Shown: piece by piece, positions 32,043 through 44,172 of the stretch
Layout: every line of letters starts with the position of its first letter
How positions within the stretch are numbered: the stretch's first letter is position 1
Source of the DNA: an uncultured SAR86 cluster bacterium
GTDB taxonomy: Bacteria; Pseudomonadota; Gammaproteobacteria; Magnimaribacterales; AG-339-G14
Assembly (NCBI GenBank): GCA_902635045.1
Contig: CACPMT010000003.1
Span: forward strand, 1-64,000
Length of the DNA stretch: 64,000 bases
Direction: 5' to 3'
The notes under the pieces: generated by a model
Told to the model about the DNA's origin: nothing
The model's input: only the letters and a program-made list of their open reading frames with translations
Databases searched by the model: none
Program-made: the position numbers and the translations under genes

Positions 32043-33305
32043 ATGCATTTAGGCGAACTTAAAGCAAAACCCATAGACGAACTTCTCTCTATTGCTGGAG
32101 AGATGGGCATTGAAAATATTGCTAGGTCTAAAAAACAAGACGTAATTTTTAGCATCTTAAAAAAACATTCTAAGTCTGGTGAGGATATAGAAGGAGAAGG
32201 GGTATTAGAGATTTTGAACGATGGGTTCGGATTTTTAAGGTCTCCGACTGGATCCTATGTTGCTGGACCAGATGATATTTATGTTTCTCCTAGTCAAATT
32301 AGACGTTTTGGCTTGAAAACTGGAGATTCAATATCTGGAAAGATTAGGCCTCCGAAAGACGGAGAAAGATACTTTGCTCTGTTAAAAATAGATCTTATTA
32401 ATTTTGAAGCAACAGACAAGACAAAAACAAAAATTGCTTTCGAAAATTTAACTCCATTATTTCCAGAAGAGAGAATTGTTATGGAATCCGGCAACGGAAC
32501 TACAGAAGATTTATCAGCAAGAATTATTGACTTAATATCACCAACTGGAAAGGGACAGAGGGGGCTAATTGTCTCTCCGCCTAAGGCTGGAAAAACTTTA
32601 TTGCTTCAAAGCATTGCTCATTCAATTGAAAAAAATAGCCCTGAAAGCACTTTAATGGTTTTACTAATCGATGAAAGGCCTGAAGAAGTTACAGACATGA
32701 TTAGAACAGTCAAAGGAGAAGTTATAGCTAGTACTTTTGATGAGCCTCCTTCGAGACATGTTCAAGTAGCAGAAATGGCAATTGCTAAAGCTAAAAGATT
32801 AGTCGAGACAGGAAATGACGTAATAATATTACTAGACTCGATTACTCGTTTAGGAAGAGCTTATAATTCTACGCAGGCTTCATCTGGAAAAATATTAACT
32901 GGTGGGGTGGACGCAAACGCTCTTGAAAAGCCAAAAAGATTTTTTGGTGCGGCCAGAAATATCGAAGGTGGCGGCAGTTTAACGATTATAGCTACAGCAC
33001 TTATAGATACCGGTTCTAGAATGGATGAAGTTATCTATGAAGAATTTAAAGGAACCGGAAATCAAGAAATCCACTTAGACAGAGCCATTGCTGAAAAAAG
33101 AATTTTCCCTTCTATCAATATAAGAAGATCTGGAACCAGGCGAGAAGAATTAATTACAGAAGAGGTTGATTTAGCCAGGATAAATATTTTGAGAAAACTT
33201 TTACATGACATGGAAGATATAAATGCCACCGAGTGGTTAATAGATAAATTAAGAAAGCATAAAACTAATAACGAGTTTTTTGATTCTATGAAAAAATCAA
33301 AATAA
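32043..33305 (+). CDS. rho: Transcription termination factor Rho
   Basis: [35 protein letters not shown], downstream of trxA. Confidence 0.97.
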   Translation: MHLGELKAKPIDELLSIAGEMGIENIARSKKQDVIFSILKKHSKSGEDIEGEGVLEILNDGFGFLRSPTGSYVAGPDDIYVSPSQIRRFGLKTGDSISGKIRPPKDGERYFALLKIDLINFEATDKTKTKIAFENLTPLFPEERIVMESGNGTTEDLSARIIDLISPTGKGQRGLIVSPPKAGKTLLLQSIAHSIEKNSPESTLMVLLIDERPEEVTDMIRTVKGEVIASTFDEPPSRHVQVAEMAIAKAKRLVETGNDVIILLDSITRLGRAYNSTQASSGKILTGGVDANALEKPKRFFGAARNIEGGGSLTIIATALIDTGSRMDEVIYEEFKGTGNQEIHLDRAIAEKRIFPSINIRRSGTRREELITEEVDLARINILRKLLHDMEDINATEWLIDKLRKHKTNNEFFDSMKKSK

Positions 33306-33863
33306 GTTCCTTATTAATCTGTATGATTTTCCACCAAAACTCTTTTCTCTAATAATCTCTTGACCTTTCAAAAGAAAATCCATTTTTAAATTTTTTTCAG
33401 TTTCTAAATAGACGATTGTCTTTTTATCCAAATAGTTATTTTTTTTTAAAAGTTTAAAGATCTTTTTTGCGAGACCGTTTTTAAATGGAGGATCTACAAA
33501 AATAATATCTATTTTTTCCCCGGAGTAGGGTTTTTTTAACCAATCCAAACAATCGGCATTATGTAGTTCTATTTTTTGATCTATATCAAATGAAGATAAA
33601 TTTTCATTTAAATTTAAAAAAGTTTTAATATCTTTTTCAACAAAAAAAACTTTTTTAGAACCTCTGGATAAAGATTCTAGGCCCATCGCTCCAGTTCCTG
33701 AAAATAAATCTAAACATGTACAGTCAAAAAGATCTTGACCAAGCCAATTGAAAATCATTTCTTTTGCTCTGTCTGGAGTAGGTCTTAAATTAGAATCTAA
33801 ATTAAAAGGTATTTTTTTTCCTTTCCATTTTCCTCCAATAATTCTTACTTTTCCTGTTTTCAT
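33297..33863 (-). CDS. rsmD: 16S rRNA (guanine966-N2)-methyltransferase RsmD
   Basis: [39 protein letters not shown]. Confidence 0.93.
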   Translation of the reverse strand: MKTGKVRIIGGKWKGKKIPFNLDSNLRPTPDRAKEMIFNWLGQDLFDCTCLDLFSGTGAMGLESLSRGSKKVFFVEKDIKTFLNLNENLSSFDIDQKIELHNADCLDWLKKPYSGEKIDIIFVDPPFKNGLAKKIFKLLKKNNYLDKKTIVYLETEKNLKMDFLLKGQEIIREKSFGGKSYRLIRNLF

Positions 33864-33921
33864 TTAATTAATTTAAGTTATTTTTTCGTGACATAATAAC
33901 TGATCTAATTTAAATGATTCC

Positions 33922-34377
33922 ATGGAAAAAGAATTTTTAGAAATATTGAGAACATTATCTCAAACGGTTTTTGTTTTATCTGCCGATAATGAAAAAGAAA
34001 GGCACGCAATGACAGTCTCTTCTGTAGCATCTTTAAGTTTAGATCCTCCATCTGTAATGGTTGGAGTAAATAAAGAAGCGTCAATAAATAACGTTTTGCA
34101 AAAGGGCTCAAATTTTTGTTTAAATCTTTTAAAAAACTCTCAAAGAAAAATTGCGGATACTTGCAGTGGAGTAGAAGAGGGCGAAGAGCGATTTAAAAAT
34201 GATCCTTGGATCTCAAATAATCCAGTTTTTCTGAAAGAAGCACAATCCAATATTTTTTGCAAAGTCGTAGAAATTATTCCCTTTTCAACTCATTCAATAG
34301 TTGTTGGAGAGGTTTTTAAGCTAAATCATTCAGGAAAAATAGAACCATTGATTTATCAGAATGGTAATTATGTTTGA
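33922..34377 (+). CDS. Flavin reductase domain protein
   Basis: MTVSSVASLSLDPPSVMVGVNKEASINNVLQKGSNFCLNLL. Confidence 0.85.
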   Translation: MEKEFLEILRTLSQTVFVLSADNEKERHAMTVSSVASLSLDPPSVMVGVNKEASINNVLQKGSNFCLNLLKNSQRKIADTCSGVEEGEERFKNDPWISNNPVFLKEAQSNIFCKVVEIIPFSTHSIVVGEVFKLNHSGKIEPLIYQNGNYV

Positions 34378-34571
34378 TTGCATTCTTTTTTAACGCAAAC
34401 CCATTTTTCTTCTATTTTTTCTGCCTTCGAAATCTCAATATAAGTTGAACAAATTGAACACTTCACTAAAGAACTGCTTGATTCATTGATATCAAGTTCC
34501 TCATTTCTTAAAAAATACGATATTGAAAGAATAAGCAAAACAAATAATGAAATTAGGATAAGGTTTAACAC
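34368..34571 (-). CDS. PP0621-family-like small membrane protein with Cys-rich motif
   Basis: N-terminal TM then KCSICSTYIEISKAEKIEEKWVCVKKEC. Confidence 0.6.
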   Translation of the reverse strand: MLNLILISLFVLLILSISYFLRNEELDINESSSSLVKCSICSTYIEISKAEKIEEKWVCVKKECNQT

Positions 34572-34584
34572 TTTTATGATCTGC

Positions 34585-35355
34585 TTAACTTGGATTTAGA
34601 TTTTTTTTAAATGTAATCAGAGCCTCCTCAACGTCTTTTTTTAAAACGTCTTGTCCTAATTCTTCATAGGCAATAATCATTATTTCAAGAGCTCTTTCTA
34701 CCTGAGGAGTTTTTGGCATATGCTTTAAAACGTAGTCTGCTCTCGTAAGAGCTGCAACAAAAGCTTTTCTCTCCAGATAGAACTCTGCAACGTAAATCTC
34801 TTGTTTAGCAATCAAATTTCTCAAATAGATCATCCTTTGTTTAGCATTTCCTGCATATTCACTTTCTGGAAATCTAGTAATGAAGTCACTTAAATCTTCA
34901 AACGATTCTTTGGCTTCTGCGAGCTCTCTTTTATGCGTCATTTCGCCTAAGAAAGGGGCGCTTGCAAATAAATCTTTATCATTGTTGAACTTAGCAAGTC
35001 CTTTTATATAGTAAGCATAATCAACGTTAGGGTGTCTTGGGTGCAAGCTTATAAATCTCTCGGCTGCCAATATAGCTTGCTCATAATTTACGCTTTTGTA
35101 ATAAGCGTAAACAAGCTCAATTTGTGCTTGTTCTGCATACTTACCAAAAGGAAATCTTTTTTCGAGAGTTTCCAGAGTCAAAATTGCTGAAACAAAATTT
35201 TTAGTTTTTAATCTTCTCTGGGCTTGATCATATAGTCTTTTCTCAGCAATGTCCTCGGTTATAACTTCTTGATCGGAAGCGCAGCTTGTAAAAAAAACTG
35301 AAGTTAGTAGAGCAAGAGCAAGAACTAAAATATTTAGTTTTTTAAAATGTTTCAT
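34585..35355 (-). CDS. bamD: Outer membrane assembly lipoprotein BamD
   Basis: Lipobox FTSC, TPR-like repeats, FISLHPRHPNVDYAYYIKGL. Confidence 0.92.
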   Translation of the reverse strand: MKHFKKLNILVLALALLTSVFFTSCASDQEVITEDIAEKRLYDQAQRRLKTKNFVSAILTLETLEKRFPFGKYAEQAQIELVYAYYKSVNYEQAILAAERFISLHPRHPNVDYAYYIKGLAKFNNDKDLFASAPFLGEMTHKRELAEAKESFEDLSDFITRFPESEYAGNAKQRMIYLRNLIAKQEIYVAEFYLERKAFVAALTRADYVLKHMPKTPQVERALEIMIIAYEELGQDVLKKDVEEALITFKKNLNPS

Positions 35356-35395
35356 AAATTTAGATTATCCTATGTAGGAGATTATATATTTGATA

Positions 35396-36340
35396 ATGGA
35401 AAATTATGTAATAAAAATAGTTCCTTCGGATCATTCAGGTCAAAGACTAGACTCAGTAATTGCTAAGTTATTTCCAGATTTTTCGAGATCTAAATTAAAA
35501 AATTGGCTAGATTCAGGTTCAGTCTTTGTAAACGATGACCCTCTAATGAAGCCTAGCAAAAAAGTTACCGGTGGTGAGGAAATAAAAATCTTCATTAAGG
35601 AAGAAAGAATAATTTCTGCAGAACCTCAAGATATTCCATTCGAAGTTATTCATGAATCGAAAGATTTCATAGTTGTGAACAAAAGTGCCGGCATGGTGGT
35701 CCATCCGGGAGCAGGAAACTATAAAAATACTTTATTAAACGCTCTTTTGTTTAAATTTCCAGAGTTAGAAAATCTTCCAAGAGCTGGAATTGTCCACCGA
35801 TTAGATAAAGATACCTCGGGTTTAATGATTGTTGCTCGAAACCAAAATGCTTACAAAAACTTGTCTGAGCAAATTTCACAAAGGTTGGTCAAGAGAACTT
35901 ATCAGGCCTTTGTAGTCGGAAATGTTTCCAGATCAGGAATAGTTGAAGAACCCATAGGTAGACATCCGCGCAATCGACAAAAGCAAGCTGTTACAAATAA
36001 AGGAAAATATGCATTGACCAAATACTCCATTGTAAAAAAATATGGAAATTACACACATTTAGAAGTTAATTTAGAAACTGGAAGAACGCATCAAATTCGT
36101 GTTCACATGAGTCATATCGGGTTTCCTCTTATTGGCGACGTTCTTTACGGCAGGAAAAAGAGATTTGCTAAATCAACTAATTCTGACCTGAGAGAAGTAA
36201 TTGAAAAATTTCCACGCCAAGCTTTACATGCTTCTAATCTATCTTTTGAAGATGCAAGCAATAAAAAGGTTTTGAATTTTAAAAGTCCATTGTCTAAAGA
36301 TATATTAACTTTAGAAAAGAACTTAAAAAACTTAACTTGA
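35396..36340 (+). CDS. rluD: 23S rRNA pseudouridine synthase RluD
   Basis: GIVHRLDKDTSGLMIVA, LETGRTHQIRVHM; divergent from bamD. Confidence 0.93.
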   Translation: MENYVIKIVPSDHSGQRLDSVIAKLFPDFSRSKLKNWLDSGSVFVNDDPLMKPSKKVTGGEEIKIFIKEERIISAEPQDIPFEVIHESKDFIVVNKSAGMVVHPGAGNYKNTLLNALLFKFPELENLPRAGIVHRLDKDTSGLMIVARNQNAYKNLSEQISQRLVKRTYQAFVVGNVSRSGIVEEPIGRHPRNRQKQAVTNKGKYALTKYSIVKKYGNYTHLEVNLETGRTHQIRVHMSHIGFPLIGDVLYGRKKRFAKSTNSDLREVIEKFPRQALHASNLSFEDASNKKVLNFKSPLSKDILTLEKNLKNLT

Positions 36341-36415
36341 ATTTCTCTTGACTTGGGATAAAGGGGTGTCAAAATTCGGTTCCTTGTAACGTTTTCAACT
36401 ATTTTGTGATTGTAA

Positions 36416-38154
36416 ATGGATAAAAATATGACTTCTGGTGGAGAAGCCCTAATTAGGGCGCTGTCAGATGAAAAAATAGATATTATTTTCGGTTATCCGG
36501 GTGGCGCTGCTTTGCATATTTATGATGCAATTTACCAACAAGATAAGGTCCAGCATATTTTAGTTAGACATGAGCAAGCAGCAGTTCATGCAGCAGATGG
36601 ATTTGCGAGAGCTACCGGTAAAACTGGTGTTGCCTTAGTGACGTCAGGTCCAGGAGCTACAAATGCCATTACAGGTATCGCAACGGCTTATATGGATTCA
36701 ATTCCTTTAGTTGTTATTTCAGGACAAGTAGCCAGTCATTTAATTGGAACTGATGCTTTTCAGGAAACGGACATGATTGGTATTTCAAGACCAATTGTTA
36801 AGCATAGTTTTTTAGTACAAAGCGCCGAAGAAATTCCAGCAATAGTAAAAAAGGCTTTTCACATTGCTTCCTCAGGTAGGCCGGGACCAGTAGTTATTGA
36901 CGTTCCAAAGGATATGACCGACCCTAAAGTTGAGTTTGAATATAAATTTCCAAAGGATCTTTATTTAAGATCCTATCCAATTTTAGGTGAAGCAGATCAA
37001 ACAGAAGTATCTGAGGCAGTCAAAATGCTCAAGACAGCTAAAAAACCAGTTATTTATTCTGGTGGTGGCGTCATTCAATCAGACGCTTCACAAGAGTTAG
37101 TGAATTTATCCAAAATGATTGGGGCCCCAGTTACAAACACTTTGATGGGTTTAGGGGCATTCCCTGCAACGGATAATCAATTTGTTGGTATGTTAGGGAT
37201 GCATGGCACTTATGAAGCTAACATGGTTATGAGCGAAGCAGATCTAATTTTTAATGTTGGCGCAAGATTTGATGACAGAATCACCAACAACCCAAAAAAG
37301 TTTGGTCTAGAAGCAAAAAAAATTCACATAGACTCTGATCCATCTTCTATAGATAAAATTATTAATGTCGATGTTGCTTTACAAGGCGATGCGAAACTTG
37401 TGTTATCGCAACTTTGTAAAGAATTTGAGAACTCCGAATTAGCAAATACAAATCTTAAACCTTGGTGGGATCAAATTAATGAGTGGAAAGAAAAACATGG
37501 TCTGAATCACGATATGTTAAATTTAGAAAACCAGAAAGATATTATTCTTCCGCAACAAGTAATTCAGTCGCTCTATAAAGTTACAAAGGGCGAAGCATTT
37601 ATAACTTCTGACGTTGGGCAACACCAAATGTTTGCTGCTCAATATTACAAATTTGATGAACCAAGAAAATGGATAAACTCTGGAGGTCTTGGAACTATGG
37701 GATTTGGGCTGCCCTCTGCGATGGGCGTTAAATTCGCTTTTCCAGACGCAGATGTAGCTTGCGTTACTGGAGAGGGAAGTATTCAGATGTGTATTCAAGA
37801 GCTTTCTACCTGCAGTCAATATGGACTTCCTGTAAAAATTATAAATCTTAACAATAGGGCATTGGGCATGGTCAAGCAATGGCAAGATATGCAATACGGA
37901 GGTAGATATTCAAGTATTTCTTACGAAGATTCTCTTCCTGATTTTGTTAAATTAGCCGAATCTTTTGGACATGTAGGTTTGAAGGTAGAAAAGTTTTCTG
38001 AATTGAATGCTGCCATGGAGGAAGCTTTCTCACTTAAAGATAAATTGGTTTTTTTAGACGTTCTAATTGATCCAGACGAGCATGTTTATCCGATGTTAGA
38101 AGCCGGGGGCTCAATGTCAGAAATGAGAATCAGCAAAAAAGACAAAACCTTCTA

Positions 38155-38155
<1 letters not shown>
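36416..38155 (+). CDS. ilvB: Acetolactate synthase large subunit
   Basis: FGYPGGAALHIYDAI, ThDP motifs, followed by ilvN and ilvC. Confidence 0.96.
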
Positions 38156-39713
<1,558 letters not shown>

Positions 39714-39731
39714 TAAGTATTTTTTAAAAAG

Positions 39732-40604
39732 ATGACTTTTTTGGATGGAGCCTTGGGCAGCATTCTTCTTCACCGAGCAAATAAATCATCTACAGGCTTA
39801 TGGTCGGCACAATTTTTGCTTAATGATCCCGCTGCCATTACAAAGCTTTATGAAGAATACGTGAGCATTGGCTCAGACTTGATAACGACCAATACCTACT
39901 CAACTATTCCAAGTTATTTGGATAAAGAAAATATTTCTACTCAAATGTCAGAACTTATTGATATTGCTGGCAGGCTCGCAAGAGAAGTTGCCGATAAACA
40001 CGAAAACGTAAGAGTCGCGGGATCGCTTCCTCCTTTAGAAGAGAGTTACAGGCCCGATTTAGTTTTAGATGAAACCAAAGCTTTACCAATTTATAAAACT
40101 TTAATAGAGGGGCTCTTGCCCTATGTAGATATTTTTTTATGTGAGACCATTTCATCAATTCAAGAAACCAAAAATGTTTTAAAGGCTTTAGATCTGCACA
40201 ATAAAAATATTCCTACTTGGCTTTCATGGACCCTCAAAGAAGATAAAAAAAATGTTTTGCGAAGTGGGGAATCAATCGAAGAGGCTTTTGTTTTTGCAGA
40301 GCAATATAATCCTGAGGCTTATTTATTCAACTGCACAGATCCCAATGCTATTTCATCTGGTATAGATGTATTGCGAAATCTTACTGATAAACCAATTGGG
40401 GGTTACCCCAATGTTTTTTCTGTTCCTGATGGTTGGACTTTGGATAATGATGTCGAGACACTTAAAAGTGATTTGACTAAGGAAAGTTTTTCAAGCTTTT
40501 GTCAAGTTTGGCAGGAAAAGGGCGCATCCATTTTTGGCGGTTGTTGTGGCATTGGTCCAGAACTTATGGCTGATATGATTGCGACACTGAAGCAGCAAAA
40601 TTAA
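39732..40604 (+). CDS. Homocysteine S-methyltransferase family protein
   Basis: FLDGALGSIL N-terminus and FGGCCGIGP zinc motif. Confidence 0.85.
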   Translation: MTFLDGALGSILLHRANKSSTGLWSAQFLLNDPAAITKLYEEYVSIGSDLITTNTYSTIPSYLDKENISTQMSELIDIAGRLAREVADKHENVRVAGSLPPLEESYRPDLVLDETKALPIYKTLIEGLLPYVDIFLCETISSIQETKNVLKALDLHNKNIPTWLSWTLKEDKKNVLRSGESIEEAFVFAEQYNPEAYLFNCTDPNAISSGIDVLRNLTDKPIGGYPNVFSVPDGWTLDNDVETLKSDLTKESFSSFCQVWQEKGASIFGGCCGIGPELMADMIATLKQQN

Positions 40605-40659
40605 ATTTTCGCTTACTATCTAAATCTATTTCTTGTACTATTGTCGTCCCATTTGTAAT

Positions 40660-40736
<77 letters not shown>

Positions 40737-40813
40737 TTTTTTTCAATTTTGATACAAAAAGTTTCTTCTTAGACACGTTTACATTAATTTTTTCAAGTAA
40801 AATTTTCACTGTT

Positions 40814-42376
40814 TTGCATAGATTTTTTTATTTTTTAACATTCTTCTTTTCGATAGTTCTTCTATCTCATCCAAATTCTTCTATTGAGAAGTATCCTGAC
40901 GAAATGGCACACGCACCAACACCTCTGCCAGATAGAGTAGTCTTAACTTGGAATGATGATCCTGCAACAACCCAAGCAGTAACATGGAGAACTGATACAT
41001 CTATCGAAGTGGGGCTTGCACAGCTTGCTATAGCAAATGCAAATGGGAGGGCGCTTAAGCCAGATGAGTTTAAAGCAGAAACAAGTTACTTCGAGAGTGA
41101 TATAAATGAGGCTCATTACCATAGTGTTACTTTTAAGAATCTTCAACCCAATACTCTATATGCTTATAGAGTTGGAGATGGAGTAAATTGGACAGAGTAT
41201 TATCACTTTAAAACTGCAAGCTCTTCAGAAGATCCCTTCAGTTTTATTTATTTCGGTGACGCACAAAATGAAGTGAGAACTCATTGGTCCAGAGTTTTTA
41301 GGGAAGCTTTTCGTGATGCACCAAGAGCTGCATTTACATTACATGCTGGTGATTTAATTGATGAACACAATATGGACTCACAATGGGGTGAATGGCATCA
41401 GGGTCCTGATTGGGTTAATGGAACAATTCCTGTTATAGCAACCCCTGGCAATCATGAATATCAAAAAGATTCTGAAACTAAAAGAATATGGACAAACAAA
41501 GATGGTCAACCTATAAATATCGAAATTGAATCTTTAAACAATGATAATCCAGAGATCTTAATTGTTGATATCGAAGACTTTCAAAATAGAACAGGAACAA
41601 TAAAGATTAAAGATTCTGGAGAAATAATAGATGCCGATGAGGGCATTGAATTAATTACAGGGTATAAAAAAGAAGAACTCATAAATAAACCAATTTTGGG
41701 TGGCAAAGCTCCACTATATGATCGTCTTCAAAATCCGGATGGAATTCAAAAGGTTAGCAATCATTGGAGACCACAATTCTCTTTTCCAATCCAGAATGTT
41801 CCCGATGAACGATTAAGAGAGACTTTGTACTATCTGGATTACCAAGGTGTTCGTTTTATATCGCTTGATTCAAATATTGAAATGGAGATTCAAGTAGATT
41901 GGCTTAGAAAAGTTCTAGAAGAGAATGATAATCGTTGGACAATAATTACATTTCACCATCCACTATATTCTCCTGCATCAGATCGAGATAATTTAGAAAT
42001 GCGTCAACTATGGAAACCATTACTTGATGAATTTAAAGTTGATCTTGTTTTAAGCGGGCACGATCATACCTACTCTCGTACTGGTCTAATTGATGCAAAA
42101 AAAGTTGAAAATATTCCAACAGGTTATCAGCAGGCTTATGATCCAGAAATCGGCACTGTCCATGTTGTTTCAGTAAGCGGACCAAAAATGTATGAAATTA
42201 CTAAAGGTTTATATGCAAAAAAGCTAGGAGAAAATACTCAGCTCTATCAAATTATAGATATTAACAAAGATAATCTAAGGTTCCGCGCATATAAGGCAAC
42301 GGGAAAGCTATATGATGAATTTCTTCTTAAAAAACGTAAAGAACAACCAAATTTATTAATTGAAACTAATCCTTAA
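40814..42376 (+). CDS. Purple-acid-phosphatase-like metallophosphoesterase with ~90-aa PAS-like insertion
   Basis: FIYFGDAQNE, LHAGDLID, TPGNHEY, SGHDHTYSR motifs; signal peptide; TTG start; GEIIDADEGIELITGYKKEELINKPI insert. Confidence 0.85.
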   Translation: MHRFFYFLTFFFSIVLLSHPNSSIEKYPDEMAHAPTPLPDRVVLTWNDDPATTQAVTWRTDTSIEVGLAQLAIANANGRALKPDEFKAETSYFESDINEAHYHSVTFKNLQPNTLYAYRVGDGVNWTEYYHFKTASSSEDPFSFIYFGDAQNEVRTHWSRVFREAFRDAPRAAFTLHAGDLIDEHNMDSQWGEWHQGPDWVNGTIPVIATPGNHEYQKDSETKRIWTNKDGQPINIEIESLNNDNPEILIVDIEDFQNRTGTIKIKDSGEIIDADEGIELITGYKKEELINKPILGGKAPLYDRLQNPDGIQKVSNHWRPQFSFPIQNVPDERLRETLYYLDYQGVRFISLDSNIEMEIQVDWLRKVLEENDNRWTIITFHHPLYSPASDRDNLEMRQLWKPLLDEFKVDLVLSGHDHTYSRTGLIDAKKVENIPTGYQQAYDPEIGTVHVVSVSGPKMYEITKGLYAKKLGENTQLYQIIDINKDNLRFRAYKATGKLYDEFLLKKRKEQPNLLIETNP

Positions 42377-42395
42377 AAATAAATTTAATGAAAAT

Positions 42396-42648
42396 CTAGA
42401 CTGTTGGATCTGAATCGATTTCGTATGAAAAAAGCTTAAAACTCTGCATAGCATACAAAACCAGCAAACTTAAAAGACTGATTGACTGGTGAAGTACAAA
42501 TACTTGAAAGATCATTAGATTTGAATTGAATAAACCTGAGAAAAATAAAATAGAGATCAAAAGAGAAATTTTGATAGTTTCGTTAATATAATTTAGTTGA
42601 TAACTCTCAAACCCTTCTATTACAGGGTTTTTTCTTTCGACACAACTA
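42396..42648 (-). pseudogene. Possible truncated membrane-protein C-terminus adjoining the right repeat
   Basis: Open frame ...CVERKNPVIEGFESYQLNYINETIKISLLISILFFSGLFNSNLMIFQVFVLHQSISLLSLLVLYAMQSFKLFSYEIDSDPTV*; no obvious start codon within the non-tRNA portion. Confidence 0.35.
42609..42633 (+). terminator. Terminator-like hairpin
   Basis: AAACCCT-TCTATTAC-AGGGTTT followed by TTT. Confidence 0.45.
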
Positions 42649-42693
42649 CTGATAAGGGTGAGGTCGCAGATTCGAGTTCTGCCAGACCCACCA
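42649..42693 (+). repeat. 45-bp direct repeat copy 2 (partial tRNA-Ile)
   Basis: Identical to 40692-40736; lacks the 5' 32 nt of the tRNA. Confidence 0.95.
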
Positions 42694-42704
42694 AAATAGA
42701 TTTC

Positions 42705-44141
42705 TTACAAACTTGGCGGTTTAATAAATCCGCCTCTCATATCTCTGATAATTTTTGCTATCTCAATGCATGTCAAATCTTCGAGGTAAGGTCCGGTAAT
42801 TTGCATTCCAATCGGTAAATTATCTTTTGAAAAACCTATCGGTACATTAGTACTTGGAAGTCCCGCTGAAACAGCCGGACCAGCCCATAGGTTAATGGTG
42901 AGATATTCTTTGTCTTTACCATTAACTACTAGCTTTCTTTCATGCAAATTGGCATGGTTGTGTTTGAAAGCTAGGACGTTAGTTGTTGGAGCAAGAATGG
43001 CGTCAAAATCATTAAAAAAAGAACGCCATTTTTGACGAATCTTTTGTCTCATCGCATTTACTATAACCCAGTCGGTATATTTTAAAACTGAACCTCTAGC
43101 TACTTTTGCAAGTTCAGACATGTCGTCTTTTTTTACAGAGTCATTGATTTCTGACAGCATTTCCATGGTTTCTTTAGGGGCGGTCACTAACATCAAAGGA
43201 TTAAGCAAAAGAGAATATATGTTATCAATCTCTTCAAATGTAAAAGGCAGCTCAACTTCTTCTACTCTTGCACCAAGTTTCTTGAGTTCATTAGCAGTTT
43301 CTCTGATCAATGATGATATTTCTTCGTCTACTTCTGCATAAGGTTCATTTGGCCACAAAGCAATTCTTAAATTTTTAACGTCATCAAATCTTGGTTTAGG
43401 TAAAGTTATTTTCCAAGCCAAGGCGTCTTGTACTTGAGGCGAGGCTAAAATTTTGATGGAGACTTCAAGATCTTCCGGAGATCTGGCTAATGGACCGGCA
43501 ACTGATAACCCATTGCCAGTCAAAATTGAACCAGGCCCTGGAGGTAGATGACCGACTTCTGAAACGACGTTGTAACTAGGTTTATGACCATACAAACCAC
43601 AAAAATGAGCAGGAATTCTAATGGATCCGCCAATATCTGAGCCTAGCTCTAATGACGTCATCCCACTTGCTAATGCAGCAGCAGAACCTCCCGACGATCC
43701 TCCAGGTGTTCTTTCAAGGTCCCAAGGATTATTTGTAGTACCAAAAATATCATTGAAACTTTGTGTGTCTGCCGAAAGATATGGAACGTTTGTTTTGCCG
43801 AATATAATAGCGCCTTCATTGACAAGATTTTGAACTGCTTCTGCATTTTTTTTTGGAATATTATTCTCCCAGCTTGGATTGCCGCCTGTAGATCTAATTC
43901 CTTCAACTTCAAATGCGTCTTTGATAGTAATTGGCAATCCGAATAAAGCGCCTTTTTTATTTTTGGTATTGTCTGCTTTTTTTGCCTTTTCTATTGCCCT
44001 ATCGGCATCAAGTGTTACAACAGCGTTAATTTTTGGATTTTCTTTTTCAATTTGTTCTAGCTGTGCTTCTAATAATTCTAAGGAGGAAATCTCTTTTTTC
44101 TTTAATTTTTCTACCAGCTCAAATGCATTTTCAAAAATCAT
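42705..44141 (-). CDS. Amidase (amidase signature family)
   Basis: TPGGSSGGSAAALASGMTSLELGSDIGGSIRIPAHFCGLYGHKPS. Confidence 0.93.
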   Translation of the reverse strand: MIFENAFELVEKLKKKEISSLELLEAQLEQIEKENPKINAVVTLDADRAIEKAKKADNTKNKKGALFGLPITIKDAFEVEGIRSTGGNPSWENNIPKKNAEAVQNLVNEGAIIFGKTNVPYLSADTQSFNDIFGTTNNPWDLERTPGGSSGGSAAALASGMTSLELGSDIGGSIRIPAHFCGLYGHKPSYNVVSEVGHLPPGPGSILTGNGLSVAGPLARSPEDLEVSIKILASPQVQDALAWKITLPKPRFDDVKNLRIALWPNEPYAEVDEEISSLIRETANELKKLGARVEEVELPFTFEEIDNIYSLLLNPLMLVTAPKETMEMLSEINDSVKKDDMSELAKVARGSVLKYTDWVIVNAMRQKIRQKWRSFFNDFDAILAPTTNVLAFKHNHANLHERKLVVNGKDKEYLTINLWAGPAVSAGLPSTNVPIGFSKDNLPIGMQITGPYLEDLTCIEIAKIIRDMRGGFIKPPSL

Positions 44142-44172
44142 TATTTGGCTCGACTAAATATTAAAAATTCTT

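Larger units (their letters stand above)
40737..42648. mobile_element. Probable tRNA-Ile integrated mini-island or island remnant, no integrase
   Basis: Bounded by a perfect 45-bp duplication of the tRNA 3' part starting at the anticodon loop; contains one complete cargo gene. Confidence 0.65.

Noticed and set aside
42597-42818. Plus-strand ORF (73 aa) across the right tRNA repeat into the amidase 3' end
   Set aside because: Composed of repeat sequence plus antisense of the amidase gene; no coding signature.
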